A stretch of 44,390 nucleotides of DNA from a virus. The notes below the pieces were generated by a model. The model was not told the origin of the DNA. It ran no database searches and saw nothing but the letters and a program-made list of their open reading frames with translations. The position numbers and the translations under genes were made by a program. Position 1 is the stretch's first letter. The number at the start of each line of letters is the position of its first letter. Of this stretch, positions 15,536-22,876 are shown one piece after another. The stretch spans positions 1 through 44,390 of the IMG/VR virus record IMGVR_UViG_3300017991_000169; one strand, given 5' to 3'.

Positions 15536-15719
15536 GTCTTGTCTCGTCCCGTCAGGTCCGGTCCCGTCCTGTCCTGTCGAGTCATGTCGTGTCGCGTCGC
15601 GTCTGGTCGCTGTAATCGATGGATGATGGCTTCGCGTCTCGTCTTGTCGCGTCTTGTCCAGTCCTGTCGCGTCCGGTCGAGTCCTGTCGCGTCCGGTCTC
15701 GTCATGTCGGGTCTCGTCA
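15536..15719 (-). repeat. Pentamer (GACNN) array 1, upstream of csrA
   Basis: Strict 5-bp periodicity: GTC followed by two variable bases on the plus strand (GACNN on the coding strand) for about 31 units. The series is interrupted only by a 33-bp conserved block at 15606-15638 that occupies exactly 30 bp of the register. The dinucleotides vary widely, so this is not a simple microsatellite. It ends at the stop codon of the upstream 200-aa gene. Confidence 0.93.
15606..15638 (-). repeat. 33-bp conserved block, copy 1
   Basis: Plus-strand form GTCGCTGTAATCGATGG followed by ATGATGGCTTCGCGTC, flanked on both sides by GTC units. Three near-identical copies occur at 16568, 17448 and 17603. The right half alone recurs at 15521-15538. 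The core includes the palindrome ATCGAT. Confidence 0.9.
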
Positions 15720-16319
15720 GGCACTAACTGTCTCTGCCTCCAACGGCGACCATTCCAAAGCGTCGATCAGGAAACGGCCGTTGATCCCGCCGTTCTCGAC
15801 CCGCATCGCGCCGAATCCGATGAACCGGCCCATGGCCTCTAAGTGATCGTGGAATATCTTCTCGCTGATCTTCCCGTCGAAGATCAGGACGTCGCCACGC
15901 ATGACCCATTCGTGCAGCGTCGGGAAGATACGCGGCACCCGCTTCGGCCCGCCGTGTTTCCCGTCGCTGGGCACAAACAGCCGGCATCGGACGACCTTGT
16001 CGATCGTGATCGGCTTGTCCTTCCGGTCGAATAGATACAGCTTGCTGTGCGGATTGACACCGGACCGAAAGCGTTTCGTGTACGTCGCCCCACGCTCGCC
16101 AGCCACCTTGCGTTTCAGCCACGTGGCCGCCGATACCAGTCCGTTGGTGATCGCAAATGGGTTGAAGTAGCAATGGCCTTTGTCGTCCACCGGGACCTTC
16201 TGTTGCCAGACCCGCTCCTCCCGCTGGTCATCGGTCTCGTTGTCCAGTTTGCCTTCGGCCACGTGCCGGCCAAACATCAGGTCACTCACGCCCATCAGTT
16301 GAAAACTTGCCTTGAACAT
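15717..16319 (-). CDS. Conserved-type phage early protein, unknown function
   Basis: A 200-aa protein. Notable segments are FQLMGVSDLMFGRHV, a charged region with REERVWQQKVPVDDKGHCYFNPFAITNGLVSAATWLKRKV, then GATYTKRFRSGV, LFVPSDGKHGGPKRVPRIFP and GRFIGFGAMRVENGGINGRF. From memory this resembles a widespread phage protein family without known function; the order of strands and the Gly-rich end recall RRM-like/RAMP folds, which is inference only. An AGGAG RBS sits at the end of pentamer array 2, and another array follows its stop. Confidence 0.72.
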   Translation of the reverse strand: MFKASFQLMGVSDLMFGRHVAEGKLDNETDDQREERVWQQKVPVDDKGHCYFNPFAITNGLVSAATWLKRKVAGERGATYTKRFRSGVNPHSKLYLFDRKDKPITIDKVVRCRLFVPSDGKHGGPKRVPRIFPTLHEWVMRGDVLIFDGKISEKIFHDHLEAMGRFIGFGAMRVENGGINGRFLIDALEWSPLEAETVSA

Positions 16320-16324
16320 CCGCG

Positions 16325-16735
16325 GTCTCCTGTCGTGTCGAGTTCTAGTTACATCGCGTCTTGTCGCATCTTATCTGGTCCGGTCTAGTCAGGTCTTGTC
16401 GCGTCATGTCGCGTCATGTCCTGTCCTGTCGAGTCTCGTCGTGTCGTGTCGCGTCTCGTCTTGTCGAGTCGCGTCCAGTCCCGTCGCGTCGAGTCCCGTC
16501 GAGTCGAGTCGCGTCGAGTCGAGTCTAGCACCGTCGTGTCTTGTCGAGTCGTGGCGTGTCACGTCTCGTCGCTGTAATCAATGGATGATAGCTTCGCGTC
16601 TTGTCGTGTCGCGTCTTGTCTTGTCGCGTCGAGTCCTGTCATGTCGAGTTCAGTCTTGTCAAATCGAGTCGAGTCCTGTCATGTCGAGTCGCGTCATGTC
16701 CCGTCGCGTCGAGTCGAGTCGAGTCGCGTACTTCT
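16325..16735 (-). repeat. Pentamer (GACNN) array 2
   Basis: About 75 units of GACNN on the minus strand with a few point changes (ATC or GGC for GTC) and one short break near 16343-16356. It contains the second 33-bp block. It fills the entire gap between the 166-aa and 200-aa genes and runs directly into the RBS of the latter. Confidence 0.93.
16568..16600 (-). repeat. 33-bp conserved block, copy 2
   Basis: Differs from copy 1 at two positions (AATCAATGG and GATAGC on the plus strand), so the ATCGAT palindrome is lost in this copy. Register with the surrounding pentamers is kept. Confidence 0.9.
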
Positions 16736-16737
16736 CA

Positions 16738-17238
16738 TTACTTCCGGTCGCCGTTGCTCATCAGGTCGATCAGCTTCGGCAGTTCCGGCTGTCGCATGTC
16801 TTCGATCATCTTGCTTTCGGTCAATTTCTTCCGCAGACCGCTGCTACCACCGGTCAGCATCAGACCAAACTGGATCTGGTTCAAGTAGAAGTCGACGCGG
16901 CTACTGGCGTCCAACTTCTCTGGCGAGATGGCGATCGACTCCCGGGCGTGCAGCCGAGCCCGCCGGGCCATCAATCGCACCGCCCGGTTCTGCGAGGTCA
17001 CCTTGTCCGCGTCGCCGAGACACTGCCAGCAGCCCTCGCCGCGGACACGCTCCCACCAGACGCGATATTCTCGCCGTACGTGGCGGATCGCAGTCCGGAC
17101 GTTGGCCGCCCCATTACCCTCGGCACAGTCGCGGCCGACGATCTGTGACATCTCCTCGGTCGTGATGCGGTCGCCCGGGTCGCCCTTCCGCAGGCGTTCA
17201 ATCGCCCGCTGGGTAAACGAACTCAGTGCACCAATCAT
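16738..17238 (-). CDS. Hypothetical protein between pentamer arrays
   Basis: A 166-aa basic, helical protein with RLRKGDPGDRITTEEMSQIVGRDC near the N-terminus (possible HTH) and a second helical half (RLMARRARLHARESIAIS). The pair of Cys in GEGCWQCLG could bind a metal. A strong RBS (AGGAGGTAATC) precedes the ATG at 17238. It lies between arrays 2 and 3. DNA binding, perhaps to the arrays, is possible but untested. Confidence 0.68.
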   Translation of the reverse strand: MIGALSSFTQRAIERLRKGDPGDRITTEEMSQIVGRDCAEGNGAANVRTAIRHVRREYRVWWERVRGEGCWQCLGDADKVTSQNRAVRLMARRARLHARESIAISPEKLDASSRVDFYLNQIQFGLMLTGGSSGLRKKLTESKMIEDMRQPELPKLIDLMSNGDRK

Positions 17239-17447
17239 GATTACCTCCTGTTCGTGTCGTGAATGAAATCGCGTCTTGTCGCGTCGCGTCGGGTCCTGTC
17301 GAGTCTTGTCGCGTCGGGTCCTGTCCCGTCGGGTCCTGTCTCGTCATGTCCGGTCATGTCGTGTCGAGTCCAGTCTGGTCCGGTCATGTCCGGTCTTGTC
17401 TGGTCCCGTCGGGTCGAGTCATGTCGAGTCAGGTCGTGTCGCGTCTC

Positions 17448-17480
17448 GTCGCTGTAATCGATGGATAATGGCTTCGCGTC
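17448..17480 (-). repeat. 33-bp conserved block, copy 3
   Basis: One base different from copy 1 (GATAATGG in place of GATGATGG). Identical to copy 4. Confidence 0.9.
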
Positions 17481-17602
17481 TCGTCTTGTCGCGTCTTGTC
17501 CTGTCCGGTCACGTCACATCCGGTCGAGTCGAGTCAAGTCGGGTCCTGTCTCGTCTTGTCCCGTCATGTCCAGTCCCGTCTTGTCCTGTCATGTCGGGTC
17601 GC

Positions 17603-17635
17603 GTCGCTGTAATCGATGGATAATGGCTTCGCGTC
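17603..17635 (-). repeat. 33-bp conserved block, copy 4
   Basis: Identical to copy 3. Together they suggest that a unit of 25 pentamers plus one block was duplicated inside array 3, after which the dinucleotides diverged. Confidence 0.9.
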
Positions 17636-17715
17636 TTGTCCAGTCGAGTCGCGTCGAGTCGGGGCATGTCCTGTCTTGTCTCGTCGGGTCACGTCGCGTC
17701 ATCTAGTTATCTCAA

Positions 17716-17808
17716 CCGGCCCCGGGTCGCCGGACCATCCGGCAAGTCATTCTTGGCCACGACTTCACTTCAGCTCCTACGAGTACAAGGTCAGTTTCCC
17801 GGGGCCGG
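17716..17808 (-). ncRNA. Candidate structured RNA element
   Basis: A perfect 11-bp inverted repeat, CCGGCCCCGGG and its complement, closes a 93-nt region between the 115-aa gene and array 3. Inside it, on the minus strand, are a GCCGGA/TCCGGC hairpin with a 3-nt loop and an AAGTC/GACTT pairing. No T-run follows, so it is not a standard terminator. It could be a processed or regulatory RNA domain. Confidence 0.4.
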
Positions 17809-17814
17809 ATGTTA

Positions 17815-18162
17815 TCATAAGGGCGGGCACGGGCGAGGTAGCGACGGAATACCCGCGCCCGCCTGGGAGGAATCCACCTTGTATTTCCACTCGGCCGCTG
17901 CCCACCGGGCCAGCTCGATCAGCTTGCGGGCCTCGCTGAGCGTCAAGGAGAGCTCCGGCAAGAACGCATGTTGCATCAATCGCTGGGCCAGCGGAAACGG
18001 GTTGTCGTAATCGAAACCATAATAAAAGACCTCCTTCGCCCAGCCACGTCGCACCTGCCGCACCAAGAGGATCGTACAGTGCTCGCCTGGGATCGCCGCC
18101 CAAATCGGCGGAGCGGGCTTCCGGAGCAGCCAACGCCACAGCGTGCGGAGGTAGTGGATCAT
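17815..18162 (-). CDS. Hypothetical 115-aa protein
   Basis: No family is recognised. It has a basic N-terminus with hydrophobic Trp/Leu residues (MIHYLRTLWRWLLRK), then GEHCTILLVRQVRRGWAKEVFYYGFDYDNPFPLAQRL and a helical part (SEARKLIELARWAAAEWKYKV). The ATG at 18162 overlaps the stop codon of the TubC-like frame (ATGA), which supports both calls. Confidence 0.65.
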   Translation of the reverse strand: MIHYLRTLWRWLLRKPAPPIWAAIPGEHCTILLVRQVRRGWAKEVFYYGFDYDNPFPLAQRLMQHAFLPELSLTLSEARKLIELARWAAAEWKYKVDSSQAGAGIPSLPRPCPPL

Positions 18163-18457
18163 GGTTTCTCCTCGACTAACTTGCCTCGTCGGGCCTTCTT
18201 CCGGCTGGTGGCCCAGCCCCGGAACATCGCCAGGCCATCATCGAGCAGCTCATACACGGGCCGCCGACGTAGATTTGACGGTCGTACGCCGCGTCCGTCT
18301 GGAGCATCTCCATCACGTCCGCAGAGTGCTTCAGCAGCAGGTCGACAATCCACAGGGGATCGATCTCCTCCGGCGGACTGATGACCAGGGTATCATCCCC
18401 GGTTAGATGGATCTCGAACCCGAGACGCCTTAACAGCGGCATCGCGGAGCGGATCAT
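18159..18457 (-). CDS. TubC-N-like docking domain protein with -1 frameshift
   Basis: The first frame from 18457 (RBS GAGGT) gives PLLRRLGFEIHLTGDD, then ISPPEEIDPLWIVDLLLKHSADVMEMLQTD, resembling the TubC N-terminal docking fold. This frame then degenerates. A -1 shift near GGCGGCCC (about 18258-18265) joins it to VYELLDDGLAMFRGWATSRKKARRGKLVEEKP. The stop of that second frame overlaps the next gene as ATGA, so it is very likely the true end. The joined product is about 99 aa. Either one C is missing from the assembly in a C-run or there is a real frameshift. TubC-like domains in phages often precede primases; none follows here. Confidence 0.55.
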
Positions 18458-18902
18458 CCATACCTCACGGCTCGGCCAGGCCATCGTTTCGCTTAGTCGG
18501 TAGTAGGCAGTAGATAGCAAAGGGCCTCCCCGGCGCCGGGCCGTCGGCTCGAAAGCACCGGACGCCGGGAAGGCACCCACATGAGGAATCCGTCGGTGGG
18601 AATCGAACCCGTTGGACTTGGGCCCTGCTGGCCCGGGGCCGGACCTCTCCCGGTTGAGGTGTCCACCACGTGACCCCGGTAAACGGGCGTGGACCACCAC
18701 GCTCCGACGGATCGGAGGCGGCCTCCTGCCGCGGCGGCTGCCACCGCCCGTGCGTCCTGCACGCTCCGAGCGCGAGCCATCGCGCTTGACGACCTCGGAG
18801 GTTGTCGCAGCCATCCTGCCGAAATGTCCGTTGCGTTCCGTCCATTACGTCCGTGCCGATTATGCCGGTCGACTCGGTCGCCCGGCGGGTTGTGCTAATT
18901 CA
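18458..18902. other. 445-bp noncoding region with tRNA-like element
   Basis: No convincing gene in any frame; open frames here are Arg/Pro/Gly-rich shadows. The region contains the tRNA-like structure listed separately and many GC-rich inverted repeats. Confidence 0.5.
18589..18711 (-). tRNA. tRNA-like structure (atypical, possibly pseudo or Sec-like)
   Basis: On the minus strand, TCCGTCGG at the 5' end pairs with CCGACGGA at the 3' end as an 8-bp acceptor stem. A D-arm with 6-bp stem and 4-nt loop (GCGTGG-TGGT-CCACGC) follows. A hairpin like a long variable arm (GGGCC-N5-GGCCC) and a T-loop consensus (GGGTTCGATTCCC) are present. The 8-bp acceptor and 6/4 D-arm recall bacterial selenocysteine tRNA. 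Against a functional tRNA are the 123-nt length, only 3 clean T-stem pairs, no clear 7-nt anticodon loop with U33, and no encoded CCA. Confidence 0.4.
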
Positions 18903-19103
18903 CTAGGACACGTGTCTGACATACGCCTCCTGGAGTGCCGCATCTTGTTCGCAACACAACGCCAGAATTCGCGGGCGTCGCGGGTCGACACGGCTCCAGC
19001 GAGTCTTGCGATTTAGCCGATACTCCAGAAACGCCTGATACACCCGCACTCGGGTGTCATGGTCCGGGACTTCGTGCTGAAGGACCTTGATGAATCGTTC
19101 CAT
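18903..19103 (-). CDS. Hypothetical 66-aa protein
   Basis: A small helical basic protein (MERFIKVLQHEVPDHDTRVRVYQAFLEYRLN...). A GAGGAAG RBS precedes the ATG at 19103, and the upstream pentapeptide gene ends 1 bp before it. No function is recognised. Confidence 0.65.
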   Translation of the reverse strand: MERFIKVLQHEVPDHDTRVRVYQAFLEYRLNRKTRWSRVDPRRPRILALCCEQDAALQEAYVRHVS

Positions 19104-19104
19104 C

Positions 19105-19974
19105 TCACTTCCTCACTGCCCCGAGCACGTAAAACTCCCGAGCCCTCCACTTCGTGCCGACGTGGTGGACGTGCTCCGGTTTGGTCTGCACCCGGATGAC
19201 CGGCGAGCCGAACTCTTTGGCATGCTCAACGGTTGGGCCGAGGTACAGCCCCGGATGACACTCCGTCTCCGGACAGCACGAGAACCAGTCCGCACTGTAG
19301 TGGCGGCCGTCCTGGTACTCGTCGATGTGTCCGGCCTCGCGTGTCCGGTACCCGATCACGTAGTCCCCGTCCCGCTCGAACCCCTCCACGTCGCCGTTCG
19401 GTTGGTTGAGCGGGTCAAGGCAGGTGCCAGTCAGGTTGGCCCTGATCAGGTTGGCCTCCATCAAGTTGGTGTCGATCAGGTTGGCGTCGCACAGGTCGGC
19501 GGCGCTCAGGTCGGCCCTGATCAAGTTGGCGTCCCTCAGGTCGGCGTCCCTCAGGTTGGCCCCCCTCAGATCGGCCCCGATCAGGTTGGCCTCGATCAGG
19601 TTGGCCTCGCGCAGGTCGGCGGCGCTCAGGTCGGCCCTGATCAGGTTGGCGTCCCTCAGGTCGGCGTCCCTCAGGTTGGCGGCGCTCAGATCGGCCCCGA
19701 TCAGGTTGGCCTCGATCAGGTTGGCCTCGCGCAGGTCGGCGGCGCTCAGGTCGGCCCTGATCAGGTTGGCCTCGCGCAGGTCGGCGGCGCTCAGGTCGGC
19801 CCTGATCAGGTTGGCGTCCCTCAGGTCGGCGTCCCTCAGGTTGGCGGCGCTCAGGTTGGTTCTGAACAGGTTGGTTCTGAACAGGTTGGCCTTCCGCCCC
19901 ACCCCGTCCTTGCATCCCCCGTCGAACCACGCCCTGTGCTTGGCCAGGATCTCCGTTAGCTGCGCTGCGTCCAT
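19105..19974 (-). CDS. Pentapeptide-repeat protein with C-terminal domain
   Basis: A 289-aa protein. After a short helical start (MDAAQLTEILAKHRAWFDGG) there are about 30 tandem A(D/N)LxxA-type pentapeptides (about residues 28-180), predicted to form a right-handed quadrilateral beta-helix. The last 110 residues are a separate domain (DYVIGYRTREAGHIDEYQDGRHYSADWFSCCPETECHPGLYLGPTVEHA), a type I know from other phage pentapeptide proteins. Some pentapeptide proteins mimic DNA and protect gyrase; here that role is only possible. RBS GGAGG supports the ATG at 19974. It follows the helicase gene by coupled overlap. Confidence 0.86.
   Translation of the reverse strand: MDAAQLTEILAKHRAWFDGGCKDGVGRKANLFRTNLFRTNLSAANLRDADLRDANLIRADLSAADLREANLIRADLSAADLREANLIEANLIGADLSAANLRDADLRDANLIRADLSAADLREANLIEANLIGADLRGANLRDADLRDANLIRADLSAADLCDANLIDTNLMEANLIRANLTGTCLDPLNQPNGDVEGFERDGDYVIGYRTREAGHIDEYQDGRHYSADWFSCCPETECHPGLYLGPTVEHAKEFGSPVIRVQTKPEHVHHVGTKWRAREFYVLGAVRK
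19501..19740. repeat. 120-bp tandem duplication inside the pentapeptide gene
   Basis: Positions 19501-19620 and 19621-19740 are almost identical (about 117 of 120 bases), equal to eight pentapeptide units each. Partial copies continue to 19860. The near identity at third codon positions shows recent expansion. Confidence 0.92.
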
Positions 19975-19975
19975 G

Positions 19976-21346
19976 TCATTCCTCCAGGGCTCCAACGAAC
20001 TCCCTCAATTCGTCCTGTCCGGTCCACACTGTCGCCTTCGGTTGGCTGTCGAAGCCAACCAGCGACCGCGACCACCAGAGCTGCACCATACCGATCTCCC
20101 CATTGCGGTTTTTCCGCACGATCCACTGGGTTGACTCGGTCTCCGGTGGCGGGTCGCCGTCCTGTCGGCTCTCTGGCTCACGGTGCAGAAACATCACCAT
20201 GTCAGCGTGCTGCTCAATCGCACCGCTCTCCCGTAGATGATGCAGGTCAGGTGGCCCGTTGACCGCCTGCCGGTTCAGTTGGCAAAGGCAGAGGATCGGT
20301 ACCTCCAACTCCCGGGCCAGACACTTCAGGTCCCGGGCCATCGAACCCACCTGTTCCTCTCGGCTGACTCGCCGGTCGGCCGGCTGTAGTAGTTGCAGGT
20401 AGTCGACGACCATCAATCGCAGACCCTCCCGACTGACCCGTGTAGCCGCTCGGCGAATCTGGGCAGTCGAAAGACCCGGCCGGTCATCCAGATAGAGTCG
20501 TGCCTTGGCGAGTGCGTTGCTGTGACGGACCAGTCTCGACACGTCCGACGCCACAAGCCGTCCGCTGCGGACCTCTTGTGAATTCACGCCGGCCTGGCCA
20601 CAGAGTAACCGGGTGACGATCTCGCTGGCCGCCATCTCCGCCGAGGCGAAATAGGTCACCCGCCCCTGGGCAGCGTTGTCCTCGGCAATCTGGGTTGCAA
20701 TGGCCGTCTTCCCGACACCCGGCCGGGCAGCCAGGACACACAGCTCCCCAGGGAATAGCCCACCGAAGAACGTGTCGAAGTCGGCAAACCCCGTCGGCAA
20801 CCCAAGCCCCCGCTTCCCGGCCATCGCCTCATCAATGGCGGCGATCGTCTCCTCGACGATCTCGTTGAACGGCCGCGGCCCAGTTCGGTCCGGGATCCCG
20901 ATCTTCGCCAAAATCCGCTCGGCCCCTTCGAGGATCTCCCCGGCATCCTCTTCGAGGTAGGCCCGTCGCAAGAGGTCGCCGCCGACATGGATGATCCGCC
21001 GCAGTGCCGCCTTCTTGGCCACGATCTCGGCATAGTGATCCGCATGGGCGGCGTAGGGCACCGCCGTGGCCACCTCCAGGAGGTAGGCCATCCCACCGAC
21101 GGCGTCGAGCTGACCCGTGGTCCGGAGGTGGTCCTTGAGGATCTGGGCGTCGAGTCGACCGCCGTTGCGACAGAGGGTCCGCATCGCTGTGAAGAGCCGG
21201 CCGTTCCGCTCGACGTGAAAATCCTTAGCGGTGATCACGGCCTCGATGTCGGCCATCCGGCCCGGGTCCAGCAGGATCGAGCCCAAGACGGCCTTCTCGG
21301 CCTCTTCGTCGTGCGGCGGCATCCGGTCCAGGAGTTCAGCATCCAT
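19976..21346 (-). CDS. dnaB: Replicative DnaB-type helicase
   Basis: A 456-aa protein, the normal length for DnaB. The N-terminal domain (PHDEEAEKAVLGSILLDPGRM) interacts with primase and loader. The RecA-like domain has Walker A (AARPGVGKTA, about residue 205), Walker B (LMVVDYLQLLQ, about 305), the LCQLNRQ sensor motif, and the DLHHLRESGAIEQHADMVMFLHR motif with its arginine finger region. It unwinds DNA at the phage fork. It follows the replication initiator gene by 7 bp with a GAGGAT RBS. No separate phage primase is seen, so host DnaG is probably used. Confidence 0.95.
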   Translation of the reverse strand: MDAELLDRMPPHDEEAEKAVLGSILLDPGRMADIEAVITAKDFHVERNGRLFTAMRTLCRNGGRLDAQILKDHLRTTGQLDAVGGMAYLLEVATAVPYAAHADHYAEIVAKKAALRRIIHVGGDLLRRAYLEEDAGEILEGAERILAKIGIPDRTGPRPFNEIVEETIAAIDEAMAGKRGLGLPTGFADFDTFFGGLFPGELCVLAARPGVGKTAIATQIAEDNAAQGRVTYFASAEMAASEIVTRLLCGQAGVNSQEVRSGRLVASDVSRLVRHSNALAKARLYLDDRPGLSTAQIRRAATRVSREGLRLMVVDYLQLLQPADRRVSREEQVGSMARDLKCLARELEVPILCLCQLNRQAVNGPPDLHHLRESGAIEQHADMVMFLHREPESRQDGDPPPETESTQWIVRKNRNGEIGMVQLWWSRSLVGFDSQPKATVWTGQDELREFVGALEE

Positions 21347-21353
21347 AGCATCC

Positions 21354-22250
21354 TCACGGGTTAACGAGCGGGGGGAGTGGAGACGAGGTGGGCTCTTGCT
21401 TGGGTGGCCGCTTGAGCTTCAATTCCAGCCCGTTGCCCAACTGCTTCCGCAGTTTCTCGGGACTGAGCACGTTGGCCCGCCAGAAGTCGTCCTGGTTGGC
21501 CCGCCGGAAGACGTCCCGGATCTCGGCGTGGGTCCGGCCGTCCTGCTCTCGCATCAGCCGGATCGTGTTGGCCCACTTGGTCCATGGAGGCGTCTTGGCA
21601 TTCGGTAGGATTTTCTGGATCAAAGAGAACATCCACTTTGCAACAACCATATCCTCGTCCGCGTAGCGAAGCCTGCGCGGACTAGCTTCTTGTACTTCTT
21701 TCTTTTCTTCTTCTTGGGTTGGGACTGGGTTAGGACTGGGTTGGGACTGGGTTGATTTGTGGGTTAGATGTCGGCCATTTGATGTTTTGTGTGTGTCGCA
21801 AGGCATGTGGCTATAACGACTTGCGACTGGGTTGGGACTGGGTTGATTTGTGGGGGCCGTTTTGGCAGTATGGGTAACGGCGGTAGCGTAGGGGGCACTT
21901 TCCGGTGGGTTAGGACTGGGTTGGACGGCAACATTACGTACTTGGTAACTCTCCCAATTGCAAATACTTAGGTGCGTTCCACGGTGGGTTGGCTTCTCTA
22001 CGACATTTCCACACAAAACTAGTCTTTCTAGGTGGGTACGTAGCGTTTGACGACTGAGACCGTGGGTTAGCGCAAATTTTCGCTGCGAGATGACCAACTC
22101 GCCCGGCTTGAGAATCTGTCCGGTGATCAACTGTCGTTCCTCCCAATTGGCCTCAAGCAGGATCGCTATCCAGACTTTGAGCGTGACTGCGTCTTCAAAG
22201 ACCGCAGACTTGAGCAGCTTTCTGTGGAGCTTGATCCAATCGCCGGCCAT
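21354..22250 (-). CDS. Replication initiator / DnaD-like protein
   Basis: A 298-aa protein. The N-terminal winged helix (WIKLHRKLLKSAVFEDAVTLKVWIAILLEANW...LITGQILKPGELVISQRKFA...LSRQTLRTHLERL) matches the replisome organiser type found before dnaB in many phages. A low-complexity Ser/Pro/Thr linker follows, with repeated QPSPNP units (about residues 110-185). The C-terminal domain (WMFSLIQKILPNAKTPPWTKWANTIRLM) resembles DnaD/loader tails. It probably binds the origin and recruits DnaB. The ATG at 22250 was chosen over a TTG at 22286; neither has a strong RBS. The repeated linker DNA (GGGTTGGGACT type) may be part of an origin. Confidence 0.75.
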   Translation of the reverse strand: MAGDWIKLHRKLLKSAVFEDAVTLKVWIAILLEANWEERQLITGQILKPGELVISQRKFALTHGLSRQTLRTHLERLVLCGNVVEKPTHRGTHLSICNWESYQVRNVAVQPSPNPPESAPYATAVTHTAKTAPTNQPSPNPVASRYSHMPCDTHKTSNGRHLTHKSTQSQPSPNPVPTQEEEKKEVQEASPRRLRYADEDMVVAKWMFSLIQKILPNAKTPPWTKWANTIRLMREQDGRTHAEIRDVFRRANQDDFWRANVLSPEKLRKQLGNGLELKLKRPPKQEPTSSPLPPLVNP

Positions 22251-22273
22251 CGAGCGTCCGTGCCGGTCGTGTG

Positions 22274-22876
22274 TTAAGTTGTCCAAATCACCTTCTGTTG
22301 GCGGCGCCCGTTGAAACTGCTGTACCGTCGTCGCCAGTCAAAAACCCCCAATGTGTCGGGGTCGATCTCGAACCGCAGTAGCTGGACAAGCATCCCTAGA
22401 TCGATTGGCTTCTTGTCCCACGCTATGTGTGCACTATTCTCTGGGTCTGTCCCGGAGAGTTGCAGCAAATGCCCGCCGAACATCCGCAGACGAATGTTTC
22501 GCTTGTTCAGACGACTCCATGCCACCGTCAGTGGTGTATGGTCCGTCGCGTGCAACCCTTTCTTGTCGCCGTGCATATTTCTGCGACGATTCCGGAGCAC
22601 TTGCGAAAACAATGACAGCGTGTCTCGTTGCGCCAGCGTGGTACCGGCTGAATGCGTTTTGACTTCGATAAACATCAGGCATTGGATCAATCTGGACGAA
22701 CGCTTGTCGCTCACCATCATGTATTTGTGCAACAACACGTCGCAGTCGAACCGTACTATGCCGTCCTCGCTTCGCAGCCCATGGTGGTTGCGCATCCACC
22801 GTTCAAAGGCCGTTTCTTCCGTGTGACTCCGTCCGCAATGCGGACAGTGAACTAGGCCGCTATACTGCCGGGTCAT
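22274..22876 (-). CDS. Putative PD-(D/E)XK-type protein with CxxC
   Basis: A 200-aa protein starting with a zinc-knuckle-like CPHCGRSH. In the middle, VRFDCDVLLHKYMMV is followed by MFIEVKTHSAGTT. The order D...E-x-K with flanking strands is that of PD-(D/E)XK nucleases and suggests an endonuclease. The rest is basic. Its place between a methyltransferase and a replication initiator could mean a restriction-like or nicking function. The start at 22876 overlaps the methyltransferase stop by 17 bp. No exact family is recognised. Confidence 0.65.
   Translation of the reverse strand: MTRQYSGLVHCPHCGRSHTEETAFERWMRNHHGLRSEDGIVRFDCDVLLHKYMMVSDKRSSRLIQCLMFIEVKTHSAGTTLAQRDTLSLFSQVLRNRRRNMHGDKKGLHATDHTPLTVAWSRLNKRNIRLRMFGGHLLQLSGTDPENSAHIAWDKKPIDLGMLVQLLRFEIDPDTLGVFDWRRRYSSFNGRRQQKVIWTT

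Larger units (their letters stand above)
17272..17702 (-). repeat. Pentamer (GACNN) array 3
   Basis: About 86 units, the longest array, with two 33-bp blocks whose starts are exactly 155 bp (31 units) apart. It fills the gap between the 115-aa and 166-aa genes and ends about 30 bp before the RBS of the latter. Confidence 0.93.

Noticed and set aside
15490-15705. Minus-strand open frame over array 1 (Asp/Thr/Arg repeats)
   Set aside because: The same pattern is broken by stops in arrays 2 and 3, so coding is not conserved. The peptide is just the repeat read in triplets.
16312-17148. Long plus-strand open frames over the pentamer arrays (Ser/Val/Arg repeats), also at 17276-17706 and 15539-15846
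   Set aside because: NNGTC repeats on the plus strand almost never make a stop codon, so open frames follow automatically. They lack an RBS, run across real genes on the other strand and have no fold.
15606-17635. 33-bp blocks as a CRISPR array
   Set aside because: Only four copies at very unequal distances, with pentamer repeats in place of unique spacers, and no cas genes.
19087-20134. Plus-strand frames of 290 and 242 aa over the pentapeptide gene
   Set aside because: Mirror frames of a repetitive gene; repeats such as QVGxDQVG arise from the pentapeptide codons read backwards.
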